From positions 1 through 64,000 of the forward strand of contig NZ_RHOU01000006.1 in assembly GCF_003946645.1 (NCBI RefSeq): DNA of 64,000 bases. Reading direction: 5' to 3'. The position numbers and the translations under genes were made by a program. The notes below the pieces were generated by a model. The model worked only from the letters and a program-made list of their open reading frames with translations, made no database searches and was not told where the DNA came from. The stretch comes from Lapidilactobacillus wuchangensis (lineage in GTDB: Bacteria; Bacillota; Bacilli; Lactobacillales; Lactobacillaceae). Positions 34,739-42,012 of this stretch are shown here, piece after piece. The stretch's first letter is position 1, and every line of letters starts with the position of its first letter.

Positions 34739-35227
34739 ATGAACTGGGAACAATTACAACAACAACTTGTTAAAGATCCAACTGCTTTTCAAAATGAATT
34801 CAGTCGGGAAATTGTTTTACCTTTATTACTAGGTCAAGACACTGCTGACTTAACTTACTGGTTAGGTAAAGAGATTGCCCGCCGCTTTCCTTTAGGTACT
34901 TGGTCTGACCTACAACAATTCTTTACCGTCGTTAATTGGGGTCGTTTAGAATTGACCCAACAGAAGAAAGCCACGACCACTTTGAAGTTAACTGGCGCGA
35001 TTGTTGAGCAACGTTTAGCCAATCCTAAGAATACTGGGTTTAATTTAGAGGGCGGCTTTTTGGCGCAGTCATTACAGCAGCAATTAGGTTTCTTAACCGA
35101 GGCGGCTTATGAAGTCGATAAACGTCATCAACAGATTAATTTCACTTTGAAAACCGATCCCCACGATCCAACTGATGATAAGGTGACCGATTTTCTAAAA
35201 TTTCAAGACCCAACAACGACCGAATAA
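34739..35227 (+). CDS. yslB: YslB-like DUF2507 protein
   Basis: 162 residues, soluble. Family features are FQNEFSREIVLPLLLGQDTADLTYWLGKEIARRFPLGTWSDLQQFF and FNLEGGFLAQSLQQQLGFLTEAAYEVDKR, the V4R-like DUF2507 layout. The function is unknown; it sits near trxA, mutS2 and murI in many Firmicutes. GGAGG lies before the ATG. It is a single gene, convergent with trxA across a shared terminator. Confidence 0.85.
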   Translation: MNWEQLQQQLVKDPTAFQNEFSREIVLPLLLGQDTADLTYWLGKEIARRFPLGTWSDLQQFFTVVNWGRLELTQQKKATTTLKLTGAIVEQRLANPKNTGFNLEGGFLAQSLQQQLGFLTEAAYEVDKRHQQINFTLKTDPHDPTDDKVTDFLKFQDPTTTE

Positions 35228-35237
35228 CCACGAAATT

Positions 35238-35280
35238 AAAAAAGAGTCACTCAACTGCGAAGTTGAGTGGCCCTTTTTTT
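35238..35280. terminator. Bidirectional terminator between yslB and trxA
   Basis: AAAAAAGAG-CACTCAACT pairs with AGTTGAGTG and a CTTTTTTT end; A and T runs flank both sides. Confidence 0.92.
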
Positions 35281-35286
35281 AAATGC

Positions 35287-35595
35287 TTATTTGTATTTAG
35301 CCAATGTTTCTTGAAGTTGCTCTTTGCTGTGATAGCCAACTAATTTATCAACAACTTCGCCGTCTTTTTTGATGATCAAAGTTGGAATTGCCATAATTCC
35401 AAATGATTGAGGTGTTTGTGGGTTTTCATCCACATCCATCTTCGTAAATTTAACTGTCTTGTCTTCGTTCTCCAAAGCCTCGACCACAGGTGATTGCATC
35501 CGACATGGACCACACCAAGTTGCCCAGAAGTCAGTTAAAACAACACCATGATCAGTTTCTTGCGCGAAAGTTTTATCAGTAATTGCTTTTACCAT
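35287..35595 (-). CDS. trxA: Thioredoxin
   Basis: 102 residues, single thioredoxin domain. The active site is DFWATWCGPCRMQSP; the cis-Pro loop is GIMAIPTLIIKKDG. It reduces protein disulfides in the cytoplasm. GGAGG seven bases before ATG 35595 sets the start; six codons upstream are open but precede the ribosome binding site. It usually neighbours mutS2, here separated by an inserted DUF4352 gene and a gap. Confidence 0.95.
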   Translation of the reverse strand: MVKAITDKTFAQETDHGVVLTDFWATWCGPCRMQSPVVEALENEDKTVKFTKMDVDENPQTPQSFGIMAIPTLIIKKDGEVVDKLVGYHSKEQLQETLAKYK

Positions 35596-36001
35596 TTGAT
35601 TGCCTCCATTCATGACTACTTTATAATGATAATCAGCCTGATGCAGAAAAGCAATCTTTTTGCTTACTAATAATAACCTTATTATTTCATTGGAAATTAA
35701 ACGTTATTAGCAACAACTGAAAAAACACTAACCAGCGATCAATGAAAATGGCTACCATTAGATTGCCTTGTCGCACTTATTAGACTTGCTGACTTAATCA
35801 CGTCGATTTTGAGCAGCACCGCCCTGACCTAATCGTAACTAACGGCGTACAAAACCAGCTGCTAAAACTTTTTTCGGCTTAAATTCAGGAGAAAAGGCGC
35901 TTCGCTGAGCTTATTTTTTCGGCCCACTTATCGTATAATTTTTGCTGCTGCCTTTACTTGATGTGGAAAATTCAGTTAATGACTGCTAACGGAGGAGAAA
36001 A
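35596..36001. other. Intergenic region upstream of trxA and the DUF4352 gene
   Basis: About 400 bases between divergent genes with no credible ORF and no copy of the mosaic repeat. A TATAAT at 35934-35939 is a probable -10 box for the rightward DUF4352 gene, and a TATAAA on the minus strand near 35620 may serve trxA. A 7-bp inverted repeat TAATAAC/GTTATTA spans about 35668-35708. Nothing else stands out. Confidence 0.4.
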
Positions 36002-36538
36002 ATGAAGCAACCGCAAAAGAAGAAGCCAATTTATCAACAACTTTGGCTTTGGTTATTAATACTCGCTTTTATTATTGCTGGGGCCTGGAATAGTCAAAGG
36101 CCGAAAAAAAGCGCCGACAGCTCGCAACCTAAATCAACGCTGATGGCAAAAAAAAAGCCCGTCAAGAAAGAATTTGGAAAAATCGGCGATTCAATCACGG
36201 TCGACAAAGTTACCTACACCTTGAATTCGCTCAATAAAAGTGATGAGCGCAACCTGTTTGACGACACGCAACCTAAGAATGTTATTTTAGTTAAGTATAC
36301 AGTTAAAAATAACACTGATAAAGAACTGCTAGTTGGTTCAGACATTAATATTTATGGCCCTGACGGCAAGAAGTTACATAGCTATGCCAGTGGGCAAACA
36401 CTGGACACAATTGCAGTCGGAAAATCGATCGATGCTTATCATCATTTTGGTACGGAAAACCTTGGTAATTTCGAACTACAATTCGCGCCAACTTTCAGCT
36501 TAGCTAAGCCTGGTAAATTTAAAGTTAATCTACAATAA
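36002..36538 (+). CDS. Membrane-anchored DUF4352-type protein
   Basis: 178 residues. A basic N-terminus and one hydrophobic helix (LWLWLLILAFIIAGAW) without a lipobox Cys anchor it, followed by a Lys/Ser-rich linker and an immunoglobulin-like beta domain (GDSITVDKVTYTLNSL...VLVKYTVKNNTDKELLVGS...) of the DUF4352 type. These are extracellular proteins of unknown role, probably involved in protein interactions at the cell surface. GGAGG is close to the ATG. It is a single gene with a shared terminator against mutS2. Confidence 0.75.
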   Translation: MKQPQKKKPIYQQLWLWLLILAFIIAGAWNSQRPKKSADSSQPKSTLMAKKKPVKKEFGKIGDSITVDKVTYTLNSLNKSDERNLFDDTQPKNVILVKYTVKNNTDKELLVGSDINIYGPDGKKLHSYASGQTLDTIAVGKSIDAYHHFGTENLGNFELQFAPTFSLAKPGKFKVNLQ

Positions 36539-36543
36539 TTACC

Positions 36544-36592
36544 AAAAAAGACAGTTAATTAGCGTCTGGCTAATTGAACTGTCTTTTTTTTA
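36544..36592. terminator. Bidirectional terminator between DUF4352 gene and mutS2
   Basis: AAAAAAGACAGTT with ATTAGC pairs with GCTAAT and AACTGTCTTTTTT. It suits the two convergent genes. Confidence 0.92.
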
Positions 36593-36600
36593 ATTTTCAT

Positions 36601-38955
36601 TTACTTAAAGAAAACAATCGTGGCGCCGTTACCACCAGCCGAAGCCGGTGCATACTCAAAACGTTTAACCCGCCGATTCTGTTTCAAATAATCTTGAACA
36701 CCTTGGCGAATTGCACCCGTCCCTTTCCCATGAACAATTGTAACGGACTCATAGCCAGCTAGTAATGCGGAGTCAATGTAACGATCGAGGTTAGCCAAAG
36801 CTTCCTCATAACGTTGGCCGCGCAAGTCCAATTGCGTAGCGACATGATGATCACTACCACGAACCGTGACGACTTGCCGACTTGGTTCTGATTGTTTGGG
36901 TTTAAGTTTCTCTAATTCGCGTTCTGGCAATTTCATTTTAATAATCCCCATTTGGACTTCAAACTCATGGGCATTAAATTTCTGAGTGACGACCCCAACT
37001 TGGCCATAGGAAAGCACCCGGACATCATCACCAACTTGAATCTCTTGTTGCCGTTTAGCTTTTTGTAAAACCCGATTTTTCTTTAAATTATGATCTTGAT
37101 GTAAACTATTCAACTGACTTTTAGCAGCGATCAGCTTGTCTTCTTTAATACCAGAGCCACCTTGGAGCCGTAATTGTCGCAATTCATCGATAATTTCGGC
37201 GGCTTTTTTCTGGGCTTGATCGACTAAATCATTGGCCTTATCTTGGGCCGCTGCTAAGCGTTGCTCTTTCGTCTGATTAAATTCTTGCCAAGCTGAATCC
37301 AGTTCTTGATGTAACTTGGTGGCAGCCTGTAATTCCTCTTGCAAATCTTGATCAGTTTGCTCAGTTTGTTTACGTTGCTGTTCCAAACTACTGATCATAT
37401 TATTTAAATCTTGGCTAGCGCCGTTCATTAGGCCCTTAGCTGCTTCAACAATGGCATCAGGCATTCCTAGTCGCCGTGAAATGTCAAAGGCGTTAGAACG
37501 GCCCGGAACCCCAATTAACAGCCGATAAGTTGGCTTTAGCGTATTCACATCAAATTCCATACTGGCATTAATTGTATCTGGTCGTTCATAACCATAGACT
37601 TTCAATTCCGGATAATGGGTTGACGCCACAACATAAGCACCAGTACCACCAAGATAATCCAAAATAGCAATGGCTAAACTAGCCCCTTCTTGTGGGTCAG
37701 TCCCGGCACCTAATTCATCGAGCAAGACCAGATCCTGATCATTTACTTGATCAAGCATACCAATAATATTTTCCATGTGGGCGGAGAAAGTACTCAAGTT
37801 CTGTTCAATCGATTGTTCATCACCAATATCAGCGAAGACTTCGCGGAAAATACCAACGCGACTTTCTTCCCGAGCTGGAATAAACAAGCCTGATTGTGCC
37901 ATTAACTGAATCAAGCCCAGGGTCTTCAAAGTAATTGTTTTACCACCAGTATTAGGACCGGTGACCACAATTGTCTTGTAATCAGCGCCAATGGCAATAT
38001 CATTACTAACAACTTTCTTCGCATTTAAAAGTGGATGCCGCGCTTGCAACAAATTAACGTGATTTTCTGAGTCAATCAAGGGCTCAGTTGCTCGCAATTG
38101 GGCAGCATAGTGTGCTTTCGCATCAATGAAATCAAATTGCCCTAAAAGATATTCATTGCTTTTTAATTCGTTGGTATAAGGGGCTAATTCAGCTGATAAT
38201 TCCGCCAAAATGCGTTCAATTTCTTGCTTCTCAGCTAATTGAACTTGACGCAATTTATTATTCATTTCCAAAACACTTTGTGGTTCAACGTAAACTGTTT
38301 GCCCACTAGCACTTTGATCATGGATAATCCCGCCGAACTGGCTGCGATATTCAGAACGAACAGGAATAACATAACGTTCATCACGAATCGTCACGATTGG
38401 CTCACTTAAATATTTTGCCTGACTACCACGCGTGTAGCCATCCATTCGCGCCCGAATTTGGCTTTCTTGACCGTGCATTGTTTTGCGCAAATCCTGCAAA
38501 CGGCCTGAAGCGGTATCCAAAACGGTGCCGTCTGATTCTAACGAACGCCGCAACAATTGGCTTTGTGTAGGCAGACTGACTAAATTAGCTGCCAATGCTG
38601 GTAAAGCTCTTAATTCAATATCTTCATCTAAATCACGGAAGAAATTGATCACGGCATTCGTCGCTTGCAAACTGCGACTAATCGCGGCCAACTCCTGGCC
38701 ATTTAAACTGGCACCGATTTCCAGTCGCCGAACTGGCGCATCCAAATTAATTAATTGCGCAATGGGTAAGCCGCCCTTTAAACGCAAGATATCAGCGCCA
38801 TCTTTAGTTTGGTCTAACCATAATTGCACCGTTTTGGCATCATGACTAGGCGCCAGACCATTCAGCGTTTGTTCGCCCATCTCCGTGCGGAGAAACGGCC
38901 GAATTTGTTGTTTAATTTTGTTAAACTCGAGTATTCTTAATACACGTTCATTCAT
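36601..38955 (-). CDS. mutS2: Endonuclease MutS2 / ribosome-rescue factor
   Basis: 784 residues. The core and clamp are followed by a MutS ATPase with Walker A VVTGPNTGGKTITLKT and Walker B LVLLDELGAGTDPQEG, a long coiled coil (about residues 510-620), a KOW-like segment, and a C-terminal Smr domain with LDLRGQRYEEAL and VTIVHGKGTGAIRQGV. MutS2 suppresses homologous recombination and, in Bacillus, acts on collided ribosomes. It is the last gene of zapA-cvpA-mutS2. Confidence 0.95.
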   Translation of the reverse strand: MNERVLRILEFNKIKQQIRPFLRTEMGEQTLNGLAPSHDAKTVQLWLDQTKDGADILRLKGGLPIAQLINLDAPVRRLEIGASLNGQELAAISRSLQATNAVINFFRDLDEDIELRALPALAANLVSLPTQSQLLRRSLESDGTVLDTASGRLQDLRKTMHGQESQIRARMDGYTRGSQAKYLSEPIVTIRDERYVIPVRSEYRSQFGGIIHDQSASGQTVYVEPQSVLEMNNKLRQVQLAEKQEIERILAELSAELAPYTNELKSNEYLLGQFDFIDAKAHYAAQLRATEPLIDSENHVNLLQARHPLLNAKKVVSNDIAIGADYKTIVVTGPNTGGKTITLKTLGLIQLMAQSGLFIPAREESRVGIFREVFADIGDEQSIEQNLSTFSAHMENIIGMLDQVNDQDLVLLDELGAGTDPQEGASLAIAILDYLGGTGAYVVASTHYPELKVYGYERPDTINASMEFDVNTLKPTYRLLIGVPGRSNAFDISRRLGMPDAIVEAAKGLMNGASQDLNNMISSLEQQRKQTEQTDQDLQEELQAATKLHQELDSAWQEFNQTKEQRLAAAQDKANDLVDQAQKKAAEIIDELRQLRLQGGSGIKEDKLIAAKSQLNSLHQDHNLKKNRVLQKAKRQQEIQVGDDVRVLSYGQVGVVTQKFNAHEFEVQMGIIKMKLPERELEKLKPKQSEPSRQVVTVRGSDHHVATQLDLRGQRYEEALANLDRYIDSALLAGYESVTIVHGKGTGAIRQGVQDYLKQNRRVKRFEYAPASAGGNGATIVFFK

Positions 38956-39072
38956 TTAATTGTCACCACAATTCTTCTAATCTATTTCATTGCTAAAGGT
39001 TCACTAAACAGTGCTAGCACCAACCGCGGTGTTAATGGCAGTCAGTGCTAACAATGAATTCAATTGACAAAA

Positions 39073-39615
39073 TTACGCAGCCACGATCCAAATTTGCGTC
39101 GCCCAATGAGTCAAAAATGGTGTATAACGCACGATTAAAGTTGCAATCCAAGAATTACTTAACATACTTTGAATGCCAGTTACGGGAATTAAAGCCGTTA
39201 AATAAAGTAAGAAAAATAACGCAATATAAGTATTGACGAAGGCCAAAAAAATGCCACCAGCCAAACTAACATGCCGATCAATTGGGTAATAAGCCAAATT
39301 ATTCAAGAAAATCATAACGAAATGAGTCAGGAGCCAACCTAACAGTAAAATAATCATAAATGCACAGCCCCGATAAAAAGCAGTATCCAAACCAAGCCCA
39401 ACCTCTGTCGAGAAGAAGGCAAAATGGCTATCTAATGAAGCTGATGGATAAGGAATCAGCAAGGTCAACTTACTGCTCAGGCCTAGATAAAAAATCCTGG
39501 CAAAAATCAATGTCAGGAGAAAACCAATGGTATAGGCACCTTCCAGCAAAATTCCCCGTCGCGCCCCAACGTATAAATTATAGGCAAAAATCAAAATAAT
39601 TAAAAAACTTAGCAT
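39073..39615 (-). CDS. CvpA family membrane protein
   Basis: 180 residues with four transmembrane segments: MLSFLIILIFAYNLYVGARRG, a second around IGFLLTLIFARIFYL, a third FMIILLLGWLLTHFVMIFL, and a fourth near GGIFLAFVNTYIALFFLLYL. The N-terminal GARRGILLEGAYTIGFL resembles the CvpA start region. CvpA-type proteins affect colicin V production in E. coli; their role in Firmicutes is unknown. It lies 117 bases before mutS2 in the conserved zapA-cvpA-mutS2 order. Confidence 0.87.
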   Translation of the reverse strand: MLSFLIILIFAYNLYVGARRGILLEGAYTIGFLLTLIFARIFYLGLSSKLTLLIPYPSASLDSHFAFFSTEVGLGLDTAFYRGCAFMIILLLGWLLTHFVMIFLNNLAYYPIDRHVSLAGGIFLAFVNTYIALFFLLYLTALIPVTGIQSMLSNSWIATLIVRYTPFLTHWATQIWIVAA

Positions 39616-39644
39616 ATTTTCCTCGTTGAAATTAGTCTATCGCA

Positions 39645-39902
39645 TTATTTCTTGCGACGTTTTTGCTTGAGTTCTTCATGAGCAACTTGCTTGGCTGTTA
39701 AATTAAAAGCCAACAAAATTGCCGCATCCTCGCTACTCAAAAGTTGATCATGTTGCTTAATTTCTTTTAATTGCTGACTCACCTGAGCCGTCACGCGATC
39801 CAAAAAATCAACTGACCCTGGACCAACAATCTGATACTCACGATGATTAATGATGGCCTTATAGGCCCGATTCTGCTTCGTCATAGTCCACTCAATCACC
39901 AT
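39645..39902 (-). CDS. zapA: Cell division protein ZapA
   Basis: Up to 85 residues. The pattern YKAIINHREYQIVGPGSVDFLDRVTAQVSQQLKEI, then LSSEDAAILLAFNLTAKQVAHEELKQKRRKK, fits ZapA: a small beta-hairpin head and a long coiled-coil helix. ZapA bundles FtsZ filaments at mid-cell. Two starts are possible, ATG 39902 and ATG 39884; neither has a textbook ribosome binding site, but an internal start at 39884 (MTKQNRAYK) resembles relatives better. It is the first gene of the operon with cvpA and mutS2. Confidence 0.85.
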   Translation of the reverse strand: MVIEWTMTKQNRAYKAIINHREYQIVGPGSVDFLDRVTAQVSQQLKEIKQHDQLLSSEDAAILLAFNLTAKQVAHEELKQKRRKK

Positions 39903-39966
39903 TTCTATAAACTCTATTACATTTTATCACTAAACAGACATTCCACCAAATCAGATTAGAGTGTGA

Positions 39967-40064
39967 GGGGCGACGCACTTTTGGCGTAGCCTAATTTCGA
40001 TAATTTGATTGGGCGAGAATTCGACCGAGCAAATTATCAAATTAGGCATAGCCATTTGGCACCC
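39967..40064. repeat. Large imperfect palindrome unrelated to the mosaic repeats
   Basis: GCCTAATTT-GATAATTTG on the left pairs with CAAATTATC-AAATTAGGC on the right across a ~22-base centre. Outer parts (GGGG...CCCC, TGGC...) also pair imperfectly, giving an arm of nearly 40 bases. No T run makes it an obvious terminator. It lies upstream of zapA and next to repeat locus 8 but shares no clear sequence with it. Confidence 0.65.
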
Positions 40065-40125
40065 CGAACACGTTTCAGCTCTTTCCAAATAACAAACAAA
40101 AACAAAACCCAAAAACATTTGTACT

Positions 40126-40800
40126 GGTTTTAAAACAGAATTGAGTCTGACTCTGTTCCGGGCTGCTTGGCGTGGAACGCGGCCGACGTTGATTTGAGCT
40201 TATTGCTACGCAACAATCTCAAATACAAGTCTTATTGTAAGTGCTAAAGCACTAACAATAATTTGGCGGCCGACGCCAAGATCCCTACACGCCGTCTGGA
40301 GCTGAGGTGGTTCATTACACAGTTGTTAGTGAGTAAGTCACTGCTAGTGGGACAAACCAATTAAATGTCAATCATTGTCACTTCTGAATACTAGTTAAAA
40401 TTAGCCTTACGGACAGTTTTCGCTTAAGCTAAACAAATTGTTGAGCAGACTTAGCTGCTATCAGAGTATGATTTTCTAAATTGTACTGTACTTAATTTTC
40501 TTAGTTTCATCCAGTGGCTGCAAGGCAATCGGCATCTAGTAAGACTGGTATTGCCACGATATCAAACAAATATTGAGTGGGCACCCCTAGCTCAAAACGC
40601 AGTGGAGGCCGCCGGGTTGTCAGCCGCCAAATTATCCTTGGCGCTTTAGCGCTTAGGATAAGGGTTGTATTTGAGATTGTTGCGTTAGCAATAAGCTCAA
40701 ATCAATCCCGGCCGCGTTCCACAACCCAACCGCCGCAACGGAGTTGTCCGCTATTCTGCCTAAAACCAGATCGACTTCAAATCGCTGGGTCCCTGCCGTT
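40126..40800 (+). repeat. Structured mosaic repeat locus 8 (composite, forward)
   Basis: Between zapA and yrzB. The A core (about 40130-40310) has closing helix TTGGCGT/ACGCCAA, hairpin ATTTGAG-TTGC/GCAA-CTCAAAT and hairpin TTATTGT-AGTGCT/AGCACT-ACAATAA. Decayed outer arms near 40513-40532 and 40779-40796 enclose an inverted B core (about 40592-40768) with closing helix GGGTTGT/ACAACCC and hairpin TTATCCT-GCGC/GCGC-AGGATAA, ending CCGCAACGGAGTTGTCC. The spacer between cores contains no strong terminator. Confidence 0.83.
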
Positions 40801-40843
40801 TTCAGCTAAGGAGCGTCACAAAGGTTTACCAGTACCATGATCA

Positions 40844-40877
40844 TTAAAAAAAGATTCGGCTCTTCACCGAATCTTTC
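40844..40877 (-). terminator. Terminator after yrzB
   Basis: On the minus strand AAAGATTCGG pairs with CCGAATCTTT across a seven-base loop, followed by further T; it ends the alaS-ireB-ruvX-yrzB operon. Confidence 0.92.
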
Positions 40878-40914
40878 TCTAAACCATCTTAAACTATTAC
40901 TTCAATGACAACAA

Positions 40915-41241
40915 TTAATTATTTAAATTCTCGTCATTTAAGAAGACATCAAGGACACCTTGAACCATATCCCATTCAGCGTCATCTTCGATTGGTTGTA
41001 ATTCGCCATCAGTCGCGTCACCGTTCTCATTAGGTGTGTAAGCAAATGGATAAATATCCGTTTCCTCATCTTCAGCGGCATCAGCAGGAATCAACAAGAC
41101 GTAAGACCGATTAAAGTCCTCAGAATCAAAAGTGAACAACACTTCATATAATTCTTCGTTACCTTGATCATCAACTAAAGTCACTTGACGATTATCTTCG
41201 TCAAAGTTACTGAAGTCAGTAATATTTTGATTGTCTGACAT
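40915..41241 (-). CDS. yrzB: DUF1292 protein (UPF0473, YrzB-like)
   Basis: 108 residues, strongly acidic. The DUF1292 pattern is QVTLVDDQGNEELYEVLFTFDSEDFNRSYVLLIP, then IYPFAYTPNE, with a C-terminal EWDMVQGVLDVF. The function is unknown. It is always found with ruvX and ireB behind alaS in Firmicutes, as here; eight bases separate it from ruvX. Confidence 0.9.
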   Translation of the reverse strand: MSDNQNITDFSNFDEDNRQVTLVDDQGNEELYEVLFTFDSEDFNRSYVLLIPADAAEDEETDIYPFAYTPNENGDATDGELQPIEDDAEWDMVQGVLDVFLNDENLNN

Positions 41242-41249
41242 AAATCCTC

Positions 41250-41684
41250 CTATTTTTGTTGCGTCAAAGGACCATGAGCGTCCAAATAGTTTTGTAAAAT
41301 AACCACACTGGCCAACTTATCAATCACTTGTTTACGTTTCTTTCGTGAAACATCACCAGCAATCAAAACACGTTCAGCCTGAACGGTGGTCAAACGTTCA
41401 TCTTCATAGTCAACTGGTAACCCAAATTTATGGGCCACGCGATCACCATAGGCACGACTACGAGCAACTCTGGGGCCACTAGTATTATTCATATTTTTCG
41501 GCAAACCTAACACAAAACCGGTGACTCGATATTCCTCAACCAACTTCTTCAGCCGTTTCATGCCGAAGTTCTCGTTGGCTTCATCAATCGCAATAATCTC
41601 CACGCCTTGAGCGGTCCAACCTAATTCATCACTAATTGCTACGCCGACTGTTTTCGAGCCAACGTCTAGTCCCATTAAGCGCAT
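41250..41684 (-). CDS. ruvX: Putative Holliday junction resolvase / pre-16S rRNA nuclease RuvX (YqgF)
   Basis: 144 residues, RNase H-like fold. The start [18 protein letters not shown] carries the first catalytic Asp; [17 protein letters not shown] and [19 protein letters not shown] follow, and [13 protein letters not shown] closes. YqgF/RuvX processes the 5' end of 16S rRNA and was also proposed as a Holliday junction resolvase. It starts right at the end of ireB, so they are coupled. Confidence 0.94.
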   Translation of the reverse strand: MRLMGLDVGSKTVGVAISDELGWTAQGVEIIAIDEANENFGMKRLKKLVEEYRVTGFVLGLPKNMNNTSGPRVARSRAYGDRVAHKFGLPVDYEDERLTTVQAERVLIAGDVSRKKRKQVIDKLASVVILQNYLDAHGPLTQQK

Positions 41685-41685
41685 C

Positions 41686-41943
41686 TTATCGTTCCTTATT
41701 CAAATATTTACGTACCAATTCTTCAATGATCTCGTCACGTTCATGCTTCAGAATCAAATTACGCGCATCATTATGGCGAGGAATGTAAGCTGGATCACCG
41801 GAAAGCAAATAACCGACGATTTGATTGATCGGATTATATCCCTTTTCTTCGAGGGCTTGATAAACACTTTCTAAGGTATCTTTCACATTTTTTGATTCAT
41901 TTTCATTAAAAGAAAAGGACATTGTCTTATCCAATTCACTCAT
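41686..41943 (-). CDS. ireB: IreB family regulatory phosphoprotein (UPF0297)
   Basis: 85 residues: [20 protein letters not shown], then [37 protein letters not shown], the strictly conserved UPF0297 pattern. In Enterococcus IreB is phosphorylated by the PASTA kinase IreK at N-terminal Thr residues and controls cephalosporin resistance. ATG 41943 follows GAGGTG by six bases; the GTG in that site was rejected as the start. It is the second gene of alaS-ireB-ruvX-yrzB. Confidence 0.93.
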   Translation of the reverse strand: MSELDKTMSFSFNENESKNVKDTLESVYQALEEKGYNPINQIVGYLLSGDPAYIPRHNDARNLILKHERDEIIEELVRKYLNKER

Positions 41944-42012
41944 GACTGTCACCTCACTCTAAACAAAATCATACCTGAAATCGCTTGAAAATACAATGAT
42001 TGTTATTGATAC

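Noticed and set aside
39001-39055. CIRCE-like sequence near GTGCTAGCAC and CAGTGCTAAC upstream of mutS2
   Set aside because: Half-sites have the wrong spacing and the 10-bp palindrome is self-complementary; more likely a weak hairpin between cvpA and mutS2.
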